From Bacillota bacterium (lineage in GTDB: Bacteria > Bacillota > Sulfobacillia > Sulfobacillales > JAIMBI01): a stretch of 44,070 nucleotides of DNA. Of this stretch, positions 33,292 to 41,908 are shown in pieces. The notes under the pieces are model-generated. The model saw nothing but the letters and a program-made list of their open reading frames with translations. It was not told the origin of the DNA and did not search any database. Location of the stretch: the NCBI GenBank assembly GCA_021820465.1, contig JAKADP010000013.1:1-44070 (forward strand), read 5' to 3'. Position 1 is the stretch's first letter. Each line of letters begins with the position of its first letter. The translations under genes were made by a program, and so were the position numbers.

Positions 33292-34309
33292 CGTCCTGGG
33301 ATTCCTGGTGGTGTTTGGCGTGCTGGTGTCGGTGCACGAGCTGGGCCACTACATTGTGGCCAAGCTGGTGGGCGTCCGGGTGGACGAGTTTTCCCTGGGC
33401 TTCGGCCCGGCCCTCGTCACGCGCAAGCGCGGCGAGACCGAGTACGCGGTGCGCGCGATTCCCCTGGGGGGCTACGTGCGGATGGCAGGGATGGAGCTGG
33501 ACCAGGCGCCGTCGCACGACCCGCGCGCGTTTCCCAACAAGCCGCGCTGGCAGCGCTTTGCGGTGATTTTGGCCGGGCCGGCCATGAATCTGGTGCTGGC
33601 GGCGGTGCTGTACATCATTATTTTTGGGCCACTGGGCATGCCCACGCCCACCACCACCATTGGAGTCGCCATGGCCGGGTATCCGGCGCACGCGGCCGGG
33701 CTCCGGGCGGGAGACCGTGTGGTGGCCGTCGACCATCAGCCGGTGCACACGTGGACGCAGCTGTCGAGCGCCATCGTGCGGCACGACCACGCGGCGATGG
33801 CCATCACCGTGCGGCGGGGCGCGGCCACACGGACGGTGACGGTGCGCACGCGCTACGACCGCGCAGCGCACCAGCGCATCATCGGCATTGAGCCGGCGTA
33901 CCGCACAACGCACCAGCCCATCTTCACCGCGATCGGCAGTGGGGCGGCTGCTACGGTGGCGTTTACCGGCGCGTGGTTTTCGCAGCTGGTGCAGCTGGTG
34001 ACTGGCCGGCTGGGCCTGGCGGTGTCCGGCCCGGTGGGGATTGCCGTCATGGTGGGCCAGGCGGTGCAGGCGGGCTGGCTGGCCATCTTGCTGCTGGCGG
34101 CCGCGCTGTCCGCCAACTTAGGGCTGTTTAACGTACTGCCCATTCCCGTGCTGGACGGCAGCAAGCTGTGGCTCCTCATCGTGGAGGCGATTCGCCGGCG
34201 ACCGCTCGACCCGGTCAAGGAAGGCATGATTCACATGGTGGGGTTTGTGTTCCTCGTCCTGTTCGTCCTCTTTGTGACCTATCACGATCTGTTACGATTA
34301 GTCCATTAG
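33284..34309 (+). CDS. rseP: Site-2 zinc metalloprotease, RseP/RasP family
   Basis: Intramembrane protease that cuts anti-sigma factors and signal peptides. 341 residues. HELGH at 18-22 (zinc and catalytic Glu), RAIPLGGYVRMAGM, a PDZ domain at about 110-190 (AHAAGLRAGDRVVAVD) and the third zinc ligand in NVLPIPVLDGSKL. ATG 33284 lies inside the end of dxr. Confidence 0.95.
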   Translation: MDSVLGFLVVFGVLVSVHELGHYIVAKLVGVRVDEFSLGFGPALVTRKRGETEYAVRAIPLGGYVRMAGMELDQAPSHDPRAFPNKPRWQRFAVILAGPAMNLVLAAVLYIIIFGPLGMPTPTTTIGVAMAGYPAHAAGLRAGDRVVAVDHQPVHTWTQLSSAIVRHDHAAMAITVRRGAATRTVTVRTRYDRAAHQRIIGIEPAYRTTHQPIFTAIGSGAAATVAFTGAWFSQLVQLVTGRLGLAVSGPVGIAVMVGQAVQAGWLAILLLAAALSANLGLFNVLPIPVLDGSKLWLLIVEAIRRRPLDPVKEGMIHMVGFVFLVLFVLFVTYHDLLRLVH

Positions 34310-34320
34310 GGGGTGGCGCC

Positions 34321-35403
34321 ATGACGCGAGCCGTTCAGGTTCGGGATGTGCAGATTGGCGGCGGGGCGCCGGTGGTTGTGCAGGGCATGACCAAGAGCGA
34401 CACGCGCGACGTGCGGGCGACGCTGGACGAGATTGCTCGGTACGTCGACGTGGGGTGTGAGATTGTCCGTGTGGCGGTGCCGGATATGGAGGCCGCCCAA
34501 GCCGTTGGCCCGATTGTGCGGGGGTCCCCCATCCCGGTGGTGGCGGACATTCACTTTGACTATCGTCTGGCGCTGGAGGTCATGCGTCAGGGCGTCGACA
34601 AGCTGAGGCTCAACCCGGGGAACATCGGGGAGAAGAGCCGTGTGGAAACTGTGGTGGAAGAAGCCCGGGCACGGTCCATCCCCATCCGGGTGGGCGTGAA
34701 CGCCGGGTCACTGGAGAAGACGCTGAAGCTGGATCTGGGACGGACGGCCGAGGCGCTGGTGAAAAGTGCGCTCAAGCACGTGCGCATCCTGGAGGAGCAT
34801 GATTTTCATGACATCATTATCTCGCTGAAGGCGTCGGACGTCCCCACTACGCTGGCGGCCTATCGCCTGATGGCGAAGACCGTGGACTACCCGCTGCACG
34901 TAGGGGTGACCGAAGCCGGCACCCAGTTTGCGGGAGCCATTAAGTCGGCGGTGGGCATTGGCACGCTCCTGGCTGAGGGCATTGGGGACACGATTCGCGT
35001 GTCCCTGACCGGACCTGGCGAAGAGGAAATTCGGGTGGCGTGGGAAATTCTCAAGTCGCTGAAACTTCGTGAGCGGGGCGTGGACATTGTCGCGTGCCCG
35101 ACGTGCGGGCGGATTCAGTTTGACATGTGGCCGGTGGTCGAGCAGTTGGAGCGCCGGCTGGCGACGGTGTCGGACCCGCTGACCGTGGCCATTATGGGCT
35201 GTGCCGTGAATGGGCCGGGGGAAGCGCAGGATGCCGACGTCGGCATTGCCGGCGGCAAGAACATGGGCCTCCTGTTCCGGAAGGGTGAAAAGGTGCGCCG
35301 GGTTGAGCAGGCCACCATGGTGGACGAAGTGTGGCAAGAGGTTCAAGACGTATTGGAGGAGGCCCGCCTACGTGGACCGGGTTCTGAAGGACATCACTCC
35401 TAG
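34321..35403 (+). CDS. ispG: 4-hydroxy-3-methylbut-2-enyl diphosphate synthase
   Basis: Fe-S enzyme of the MEP pathway (MEcPP to HMBPP). 360 residues. PVVVQGMTKSDTRD, KLRLNPGNIG and VGVNAGSLE form the barrel; the 4Fe-4S ligands are the cysteines of CPTCGR and of MGCAVNGPGEA plus a Glu. 11 bp after rseP; the proS start lies 32 bp inside its end. Confidence 0.96.
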   Translation: MTRAVQVRDVQIGGGAPVVVQGMTKSDTRDVRATLDEIARYVDVGCEIVRVAVPDMEAAQAVGPIVRGSPIPVVADIHFDYRLALEVMRQGVDKLRLNPGNIGEKSRVETVVEEARARSIPIRVGVNAGSLEKTLKLDLGRTAEALVKSALKHVRILEEHDFHDIIISLKASDVPTTLAAYRLMAKTVDYPLHVGVTEAGTQFAGAIKSAVGIGTLLAEGIGDTIRVSLTGPGEEEIRVAWEILKSLKLRERGVDIVACPTCGRIQFDMWPVVEQLERRLATVSDPLTVAIMGCAVNGPGEAQDADVGIAGGKNMGLLFRKGEKVRRVEQATMVDEVWQEVQDVLEEARLRGPGSEGHHS

Positions 35404-36826
35404 ATCCGAAGACTTTTCGCAGTGGTACGTCGACGTCGTTACGAAAGCCGACCTGATCGACTATGCCCCCGTGAAGGGCTTTACGGTGCTAAAGCCGTAC
35501 GGATACCGCATCTGGGAGTTGATTCAGGGGTTCATGGACGCCCGGTTCAAAGCCACCGGGCACCAAAACGCGTACTTTCCCGTGCTCATCCCCGAAAGCC
35601 TCCTGCGGAAGGAGGCGGACCATGTCGAGGGGTTTGCCCCGGAGGTGGCGTGGGTCACGCATGGCGGCGACGAGCTCCTGGCCGAGCGCCTGGCGGTGCG
35701 CCCCACGTCCGAGGCGATGATTGGGGCCATGTACAGTCGATGGGTGGAGTCGTATCGCGACCTTCCGCTGCTGATCAATCAATGGTGCAGCGTAGTGCGG
35801 TGGGAAAAGGCCACCCGGCCCTTTCTGCGAGCGCGGGAGTTTCTGTGGCAGGAAGGGCACACGGCGCATCGGACCCAGGCGGAAGCCGAGGCCGAGACGG
35901 CCCAAATGCTGGCGGTGTACCGCGAGACCATCGAGCAGGAGCTGGCCATTCCCACGGTGGCTGGGCCCAAGTCCCCTGAAGAGCGATTTGCCGGTGCCGT
36001 CAACACCCTGACGCTGGAGGGCTTGATGGGGGACGGGCGGGCACTGCAGCTGGGAACGTCGCACTTTCTCGGGCAAAATTTTGCGAAGGCGTTTGACATC
36101 GGGTTTCTGGACGAGGACGGCGTGCGGCGGCACTGCTGGACCACGTCGTGGGGCACGTCGTTTCGGCTCATCGGGGCGCTCATCATGCTGCACGGCGATG
36201 ACCGAGGGCTCAGGCTGCCGCCCCTCGTCGCGCCGGTGCAGGTCGTGATTGTGCCCATCGGCAAAGGGGCGGATCGCGAGCGGGTGAGCGCGGCCGCCGA
36301 GGCCCTGAAGACGGAGCTGGCGGGATGGCGGGTGACCGTGGACGATCGGCCGGAGTATACGCCAGGGTGGAAGTACAATGACTGGGAGATGCGAGGGGTG
36401 CCGCTGCGCGTGGAGCTGGGCCCGCGGGACTTGGCCGCCGGGTCGGTCGTGCTGGCGCGGCGCGATACGGGGGAGAAGCAGAGTGTCGCGCGAGACGCCC
36501 TAGCCGGACCGGATGGCGCGGTGGCGCGGACCCTGGCGGACATTCAAGCGACCCTGTATCGGCAGGCGGAGGCGTTTCGCGCCCGCAGCAGTTCCGTCGT
36601 GGCCGACTGTGCGGACGTCCAGAAGCAAGGCACCCGGGGCCTGTTTTGGAGCCACTGGTGCGGCGACGCCGCCTGTGAGGCGCGTGTGAAGCAGGAGACC
36701 GGCGCCACGATCCGCTGCCTGCCATTTGGCGGGGAATGGGCCCCCGACGGGGCCCAGGCCGATGGGCCGTGTTTGGGGTGCGGCCGGCCGGCGGACGTCA
36801 CGGCAGTATTTGCGCGAGCGTATTAG
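35372..36826 (+). CDS. proS: Prolyl-tRNA synthetase, archaeal/eukaryote-like type
   Basis: 484 residues. Class II core: DYAPVKGFTVLKPYGYRIWE, RPTSEAMI, then FLRAREFLWQEGHTAH (motif 2) and GTSFRLIGALIMLHGDD (motif 3). The bacterial INS editing insert of about 180 residues is missing, and the C-terminus has a zinc-type domain (CGDAACEARV...CLGCGRP) ending in ARAY. Both are marks of the archaeal/eukaryote-like form, as in Thermus. GTG 35372 follows GGAGGAGG at 9 nt. The locus is where Bacillus carries the longer bacterial form. Confidence 0.95.
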   Translation: MDRVLKDITPRSEDFSQWYVDVVTKADLIDYAPVKGFTVLKPYGYRIWELIQGFMDARFKATGHQNAYFPVLIPESLLRKEADHVEGFAPEVAWVTHGGDELLAERLAVRPTSEAMIGAMYSRWVESYRDLPLLINQWCSVVRWEKATRPFLRAREFLWQEGHTAHRTQAEAEAETAQMLAVYRETIEQELAIPTVAGPKSPEERFAGAVNTLTLEGLMGDGRALQLGTSHFLGQNFAKAFDIGFLDEDGVRRHCWTTSWGTSFRLIGALIMLHGDDRGLRLPPLVAPVQVVIVPIGKGADRERVSAAAEALKTELAGWRVTVDDRPEYTPGWKYNDWEMRGVPLRVELGPRDLAAGSVVLARRDTGEKQSVARDALAGPDGAVARTLADIQATLYRQAEAFRARSSSVVADCADVQKQGTRGLFWSHWCGDAACEARVKQETGATIRCLPFGGEWAPDGAQADGPCLGCGRPADVTAVFARAY

Positions 36827-36841
36827 AAGGGTGGCCCGAGC

Positions 36842-37486
36842 ATGGCGAACTCACGTGAGCGCGTGAGCTTGGTGATTCCGGCCTACAACGAGGCGGACAC
36901 CATCGGGCCCGTCTTGGACGTCGTGCGCAGCATGCCGGAGATTGACCAGGTGATCGTGGTGAGCGATGGCTCAACTGACGCCACGGCGGTGGTGGCCCGC
37001 ATGGCCGGGGCGCGGGTGGTGGAGCTGCCGACGAACCAAGGCAAGGGCGCCGCCATGCACATGGGCGTGGAGGCGGCCCAGGGCAGCGACGTGATCGTCT
37101 TTCTGGATGCCGACCTCGTGGGCCTAACCCCGGCCCACGTGCGTGCCCTGCTGAGCCCCGTGCTGTCGGGGGAAGTGGAGGCGACCGTGGGCGTGTTTGA
37201 GGGCGGTCGGGTGTCCACGGATCTGGCCCTGGCCCTAGCGCCGTTTCTTTCGGGCCAACGGGCGCTGAGACGCCATTTGCTGGAGAAGGTCGCCATCGGC
37301 GACAGCGGCTTTGGCGTGGAGCTGGCCCTCAATCGGGCGCTGAAGCGGCGTGGGGTGTCGATTCGGGAAGTGGTGCTTCAAGACTTGTCGCAGGTGATGA
37401 AGGAAGAGAAAATGGGGCTGGCGAAGGGATTGGCGGCCCGGATGCGCATGTACTGGGAAATTATTCGCGAAATCCCTCGGATCTGA
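36842..37486 (+). CDS. Family-2 glycosyltransferase
   Basis: 214 residues, a compact GT-A domain. SLVIPAYNEADTIGPVL at the start, VVSDGSTDAT for the nucleotide, and DADLVGL as the DxD metal motif. KGAAMHMGVEAA is typical of GT2 enzymes that make glucosyl-glycerate or polyprenyl sugars. The C-terminal part (MGLAKGLAARMRMYWEIIREIPRI) has no membrane helix. Inserted between proS and polC; acceptor unknown. Confidence 0.88.
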   Translation: MANSRERVSLVIPAYNEADTIGPVLDVVRSMPEIDQVIVVSDGSTDATAVVARMAGARVVELPTNQGKGAAMHMGVEAAQGSDVIVFLDADLVGLTPAHVRALLSPVLSGEVEATVGVFEGGRVSTDLALALAPFLSGQRALRRHLLEKVAIGDSGFGVELALNRALKRRGVSIREVVLQDLSQVMKEEKMGLAKGLAARMRMYWEIIREIPRI

Positions 37487-37548
37487 GAAGCGCGCCCCGG
37501 CGACCCATTGGCGGCTGGCGGGCGCAGGCAGGGTGAGGAGGCCACACA

Positions 37549-40500
37549 GTGACAGCGGACAGCCCATGGGCCGCATTCTGCCGCGATCACCCAGGACTGG
37601 CCACCGTGGTCGCCGTCACGTGGAGCGCGGACTTGTCCGAGGTGTCGGTGGCGGTGCGGGTGAGCCCTGAATGGACCGACGCGCTGGCCGCGCTGGCGGC
37701 AGACGCTCTGTCTCAAAGCCTCGCGGCCCGGGTTCGGCTGTCGGTCGCGCCCGAGGCGCCCACGGCTCCCGATCGAGTGCGCGCGGCTTTGCCTCGGGGA
37801 TTGGTCGGCGACGGCGGCGTCCGCGAGCAGGCTGATGGCACGCTGGTTCTTACCGTGTCGGGCAGTGGCGGCGCCGCGATCTGGCAGCAGTGGGGGGGCG
37901 AGGACCGCCTCCGCCAGCTGGTGTCAGACATGCCGCCCGTTCGGGTGGAGGTGGTGGCACCCACGGAAGAAGGCCCCCGCGCCGTCGCACTGCCGCCCCT
38001 GCCCCCGGCCCCGCCCCGCTACGGCGGAGCGCCGGAGGGGACGCCCGAACCTCTGGAGCGCGTGGAGGCCGGCGCCAGCGCGACCACAGTCGAGGGCAAG
38101 ATTTTCTCGCGAGAGGAGCGCCTCCTGCGCGACGGGCAGCGCCTGCTCTTGCTGGGCATCACCGATTTCAAGACGTCACTCACCCTCCGGCTCTACTTGT
38201 CCCGCAGCGATGACACCGCGACCGCGCCGTTTGCCGTGGGGCGCTGGGTGCGGGCGGACGGCCCCGTGGAGCAGGACCGGGCGGGCGAGCCGGTCTTGAA
38301 AGTGAGGCACCTGGAGGTGCGGCCAGATCCGGTGCCGGACGACGAGGCCGATGTGAGTCGGGTGGAGTGGCATGCCCACACGAAGATGAGCGCCATGGAT
38401 GCGGTGATGGATGTGTCGGCGCTGGTGGGCCAGGCCGCCGCGCTGGGCCACCCGGCGGTGGCGGTGCTGGATCATGGCGTCGTGCAGGCGTTTCCCGAAG
38501 CGGCCGAGCAAGGCCGGCGGCACGGCATCCGCGTGCTGTACGGCATGGAGGCCTACGTGGTGGACGACGACGTCCAGGTCCTCATCGGCCCGGTGCCGGA
38601 TGGGTCCTGGCGGGACTGGCCGCTGGTGGCCGTCGATATTGAAACGACAGGACTGTCCCCTCTGACTCAAGACATCGTCGAGCTGGGCGCCGTGCGCCTC
38701 GAGCACGGCACCATCGTCGGGCGGTTTTCCCGGCTCATCCGCCCGGCCCGGCGGCCGATGTCCCAAGCGTCCCAGGTCATTACCGGCATCCGGCCGGAAG
38801 ACTTGGCCGACGCCCCCGAGGTCGGGACGGTGTTGGCCGAGTTTCGCGCGTTCTGCGCCGGTGCCGTGCTGGTGGCCCACAATGCCGCGTTTGACTATGG
38901 CTTTTTGGCGCCGTGGCTGGAGCCGGGGCACGGGCCGTGGCCCCTCCTCGACACGCTGGGCTTGGCGCGGGCGGTCCTGCCCCTCCAGCGGCAGTACGGG
39001 CTGGAGCCACTGTGCCGCGAGCTCAAAATCTCTCTAGACCAACACCATCGCGCGGAGTCGGATGCCGAGGCGTGCGGACAGCTGGCCCTGGCCCTGCTGG
39101 CCCGTGCGGAGGGGAGCTCGCTGGCGGATGGCGGGCTTTGGCGGCGGGTCCCGATTCCGGTGGCCGCGGCCCGGCCGTACCCCGTGCTGGTGTATCCGCG
39201 CCACGCCCAGGGACTCTTGGCCCTCTACCGGGCGGTGTCGGCCGCTCACGTGGAGCACTTTCACCGCGTGCCCCGGCTGCCGGCCTCGGTGTTGGCAACC
39301 CACCGCGAGGACTGGCTGGTCGGGGCGCCGGCGCTGGACGGCGAGCTGACGTCCGCCCTGCTGCAGGGACGAACGGCTGAAGAGCTGGGACCGCTGGTTG
39401 GGCGCTACGACTTCTTGGAGGTGGTTCCGCCCGCGGCGGCGCGGGACTGGGCCGACGACGGCTGGCTCGGTGACGCGGAGGCCGTCGAGCGCCTGCTGGC
39501 GGAAGTGGTCTCCTTGGGCGAGCGGTACGGCCGGCCTGTGGTCGCCACCTCCGACGCGCATTATCTGCTGCCCGAGGATGCGGTGCTCCGGGAGATTTTG
39601 GCCGTCACCGCCAAAACCGAGCTGCATGCGCGGCGCGGAGCGGTGCACCTGCGCACGACCGGCGCCATGCTGGCGGAGATGGCCTTTTTGGGGCCCGAGC
39701 GGGCGCAGCGGGTGGTGGTCGCGGCCCCCCGGGCTCTATTGGAGGAGCTGACCCCGCTCGAGCCCATCCCCGAGGGCCTGCACAGTCCCAATCTGCCGGA
39801 GGCGGAGCCCACGGTCTCGACCATCCCGTGGGAGCGAGCCCGGTCCCTCTACGGCGACCGGGTGCCGGACTTTGTGGCCCAACGGCTCGAGCGGGAAATC
39901 AGCGCCATCTTGGAGCATGGGTACGCCAGCGTGTACTACACGGCGCACCGTTTGGCGAAGAAGACGATCGAGGATGGCTACCTCGTGGGCAGCCGAGGGT
40001 CTGTCGGGTCGTCCTTGGTGGCCACGTATCTGGACATCACGGAGGTGAATCCGCTGCCGCCGCACTATCGGTGTCCTGGGTGCCGGTGGTCGCGGCTGGC
40101 GGACGAGGCGGACGGCTCGGTGGGATCCGGGTTCGACCTGCCCCGGCGGGACTGCCCCCGCTGCGGCACCCCGTTGGTGGGCGACGGCCAGGACATCCCG
40201 TTTGAAACCTTCCTGGGGTTTCACGGGGAGAAGGTGCCCGACATCGATCTGAATTTTTCCGGCGACTACCAGGGCATCATTCACCGCTATACGGAAGAGC
40301 TGTTTGGCGCGGGGCAGGTGTTTCGCGCGGGAACCATCGCTACCGTCGCGGAGCGCACGGCGTTTGGGCTCGTCAAGGCGTGGTGCCGGGAAGCCGGGCG
40401 CGAGCTGCGCGCGGCGGAGGTGGACCGCCTGGTGTTGGGCCTCACGGGGGTGAAGCGCACCACGGGCCAACACCCGGGTGGGCTGATGCTGGTGCCCGAC

Positions 40501-41661
40501 GGCGACGATATCCACCACTACACGCCGGTGCAGCGGCCCGCCGACGCCGCGACCACCGACGTGCGCACCACGCACTTTGACTACCACGCCATTGAGGGCC
40601 GGCTCTTGAAGCTGGACCTGCTGGGCCATGAAGACCCGACGACCCTCCGGCTGCTGACGGAGCTCACGGGGCAGCCGATTGAGGAGGTGCCCTTTCAGGA
40701 CGCGGCGACGATGGCGCTGTTTTCGGGGACCGCGAGCCTGGGCCTCTCGGAGGATCAGCTGGGCACCGGGGTGGGGACCGTGGGCCTGCCCGAGTTTGGC
40801 ACGGCGTTTGTGCGCCGCATGCTGATGGATACGCGCCCCCAGAGCTTCAGCGACCTCGTGCGCATCTCGGGGCTCTCGCACGGCACCAATGTGTGGGCCA
40901 ACAATGCGGACGCCCTGATTCGTGAGCGGGTGGCGTCCCTCTCCGAGGTGATCGCCACGCGCGACGACGTGATGACCTACCTAATCCGCCGCGGCATGGC
41001 GCCCGCCGACGCGTTTGGGATCTCCGAGCATGTGCGCCGGGGCCGGGCGCTGTCGGACGCGGAGCGCACGGCCATGCGGGCAGTGGGCGTGCCGGCCTGG
41101 TACATTCAGTCCTGCGACCGCATTACCTATTTGTTCCCGAAGGCGCACGCGGCGGCGTACGTCACCATGGGTTGGCGGATCGCGTGGTTCAAGGTGCACC
41201 ATCCGCTGCCGTACTACGCGGTGTACTTCACGCTCCGGCGGGACGACTTCCGGCCCGACCTGGCGCTGGCGGGCTTGGCGGCCGTGCGGCAAGAGCAGCG
41301 GCGGCTGGAGGGCTTGGCCACTGAGGCCACGGCCAAGGATAAGTCCCGGGCCGCGGTGCTGGAGGTGGTGGCGGAGATGTTGCTGCGCGGCTTTCGCTTT
41401 TTGCCCCTATCCCTCATGGAGTCCCAGGCCGACCGATTTGGCGTCGTGCCCCCCGACGGACTCATGCTGCCCTTTGGGGCACTGCCCGGGCTGGGCCGGA
41501 CGGCCGCGGCGCACATCGTGGAGAGCCGGCGCGCCGGACCGTTTATCTCCGTGGAAGACTTGCGCGAGCGAGCCCGGCTCACCAAGCCCGTGCTGGAGCT
41601 GCTCCGGCAGTACGGCGCGCTGGACGACCTCGGCGAAACTCGGCAGCTGGCCCTGTTTTAG
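37549..41661 (+). CDS. polC: DNA polymerase III PolC-type alpha subunit
   Basis: Replicative polymerase of low-GC-type Gram-positives, 1370 residues (B. subtilis 1437). N-terminal and OB regions to about 260; PHP domain begins with EWHAHTKMSAMDAV at about 273-286; the 3'-5' exonuclease is inserted in it (DIETTGLS near 362, AHNAAFDYGFL, HHRAESDAEA). Zinc-type cysteines lie at about 843-872; catalytic Asps are in PDIDLNFSGDYQ near 896; then HPGG, RISGLSHGTNVW, and the tail DLGETRQLALF. GTG with GAGGAGG upstream. Normally rimP follows; here nusA does. Confidence 0.97.
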   Translation: MTADSPWAAFCRDHPGLATVVAVTWSADLSEVSVAVRVSPEWTDALAALAADALSQSLAARVRLSVAPEAPTAPDRVRAALPRGLVGDGGVREQADGTLVLTVSGSGGAAIWQQWGGEDRLRQLVSDMPPVRVEVVAPTEEGPRAVALPPLPPAPPRYGGAPEGTPEPLERVEAGASATTVEGKIFSREERLLRDGQRLLLLGITDFKTSLTLRLYLSRSDDTATAPFAVGRWVRADGPVEQDRAGEPVLKVRHLEVRPDPVPDDEADVSRVEWHAHTKMSAMDAVMDVSALVGQAAALGHPAVAVLDHGVVQAFPEAAEQGRRHGIRVLYGMEAYVVDDDVQVLIGPVPDGSWRDWPLVAVDIETTGLSPLTQDIVELGAVRLEHGTIVGRFSRLIRPARRPMSQASQVITGIRPEDLADAPEVGTVLAEFRAFCAGAVLVAHNAAFDYGFLAPWLEPGHGPWPLLDTLGLARAVLPLQRQYGLEPLCRELKISLDQHHRAESDAEACGQLALALLARAEGSSLADGGLWRRVPIPVAAARPYPVLVYPRHAQGLLALYRAVSAAHVEHFHRVPRLPASVLATHREDWLVGAPALDGELTSALLQGRTAEELGPLVGRYDFLEVVPPAAARDWADDGWLGDAEAVERLLAEVVSLGERYGRPVVATSDAHYLLPEDAVLREILAVTAKTELHARRGAVHLRTTGAMLAEMAFLGPERAQRVVVAAPRALLEELTPLEPIPEGLHSPNLPEAEPTVSTIPWERARSLYGDRVPDFVAQRLEREISAILEHGYASVYYTAHRLAKKTIEDGYLVGSRGSVGSSLVATYLDITEVNPLPPHYRCPGCRWSRLADEADGSVGSGFDLPRRDCPRCGTPLVGDGQDIPFETFLGFHGEKVPDIDLNFSGDYQGIIHRYTEELFGAGQVFRAGTIATVAERTAFGLVKAWCREAGRELRAAEVDRLVLGLTGVKRTTGQHPGGLMLVPDGDDIHHYTPVQRPADAATTDVRTTHFDYHAIEGRLLKLDLLGHEDPTTLRLLTELTGQPIEEVPFQDAATMALFSGTASLGLSEDQLGTGVGTVGLPEFGTAFVRRMLMDTRPQSFSDLVRISGLSHGTNVWANNADALIRERVASLSEVIATRDDVMTYLIRRGMAPADAFGISEHVRRGRALSDAERTAMRAVGVPAWYIQSCDRITYLFPKAHAAAYVTMGWRIAWFKVHHPLPYYAVYFTLRRDDFRPDLALAGLAAVRQEQRRLEGLATEATAKDKSRAAVLEVVAEMLLRGFRFLPLSLMESQADRFGVVPPDGLMLPFGALPGLGRTAAAHIVESRRAGPFISVEDLRERARLTKPVLELLRQYGALDDLGETRQLALF

Positions 41662-41694
41662 GTCCACCCCCCCGCGGGCGGCGCGGGGCGCCGC

Positions 41695-41724
41695 TTGAGT
41701 TGGCGACGGCGCCTGTGGTACACT
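41695..41724 (+). promoter_or_regulatory. Promoter of the nusA operon
   Basis: TTGAGT (41695-41700), 18-bp spacer, extended -10 TGGTACACT (TACACT 41719-41724). Start expected near 41731, giving a leader of about 178 nt before nusA. Confidence 0.75.
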
Positions 41725-41781
41725 CGGCATGGAATCCGACCGGGCCGTGCATAAGCGTGCACCATCGGTGCCAAGCGATCG

Positions 41782-41805
41782 GAGTGGGTGTGGGCCCACT
41801 CTTTT
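41782..41805 (+). terminator. Probable attenuator in the nusA leader
   Basis: GAGTGGG (41782-41788) pairs with CCCACTC (41795-41801) around a 6-nt loop, followed by TTTT. It lies 50-75 nt after the predicted start and before nusA, so it can stop transcription early. A GTGCA/TGCAC pair (41747-41751 with 41758-41762) lies upstream. It could also be the end of read-through from polC. Confidence 0.6.
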
Positions 41806-41908
41806 CACATGCCGGGATGTTCCGCTCCCCTCGGGGCGCGGTTGGTTTGGTGTGAGATGAGGCGGGCGTGCGATACCCGAGTGGAGTTGCTAGGAGGTCG
41901 TTGGCAGG

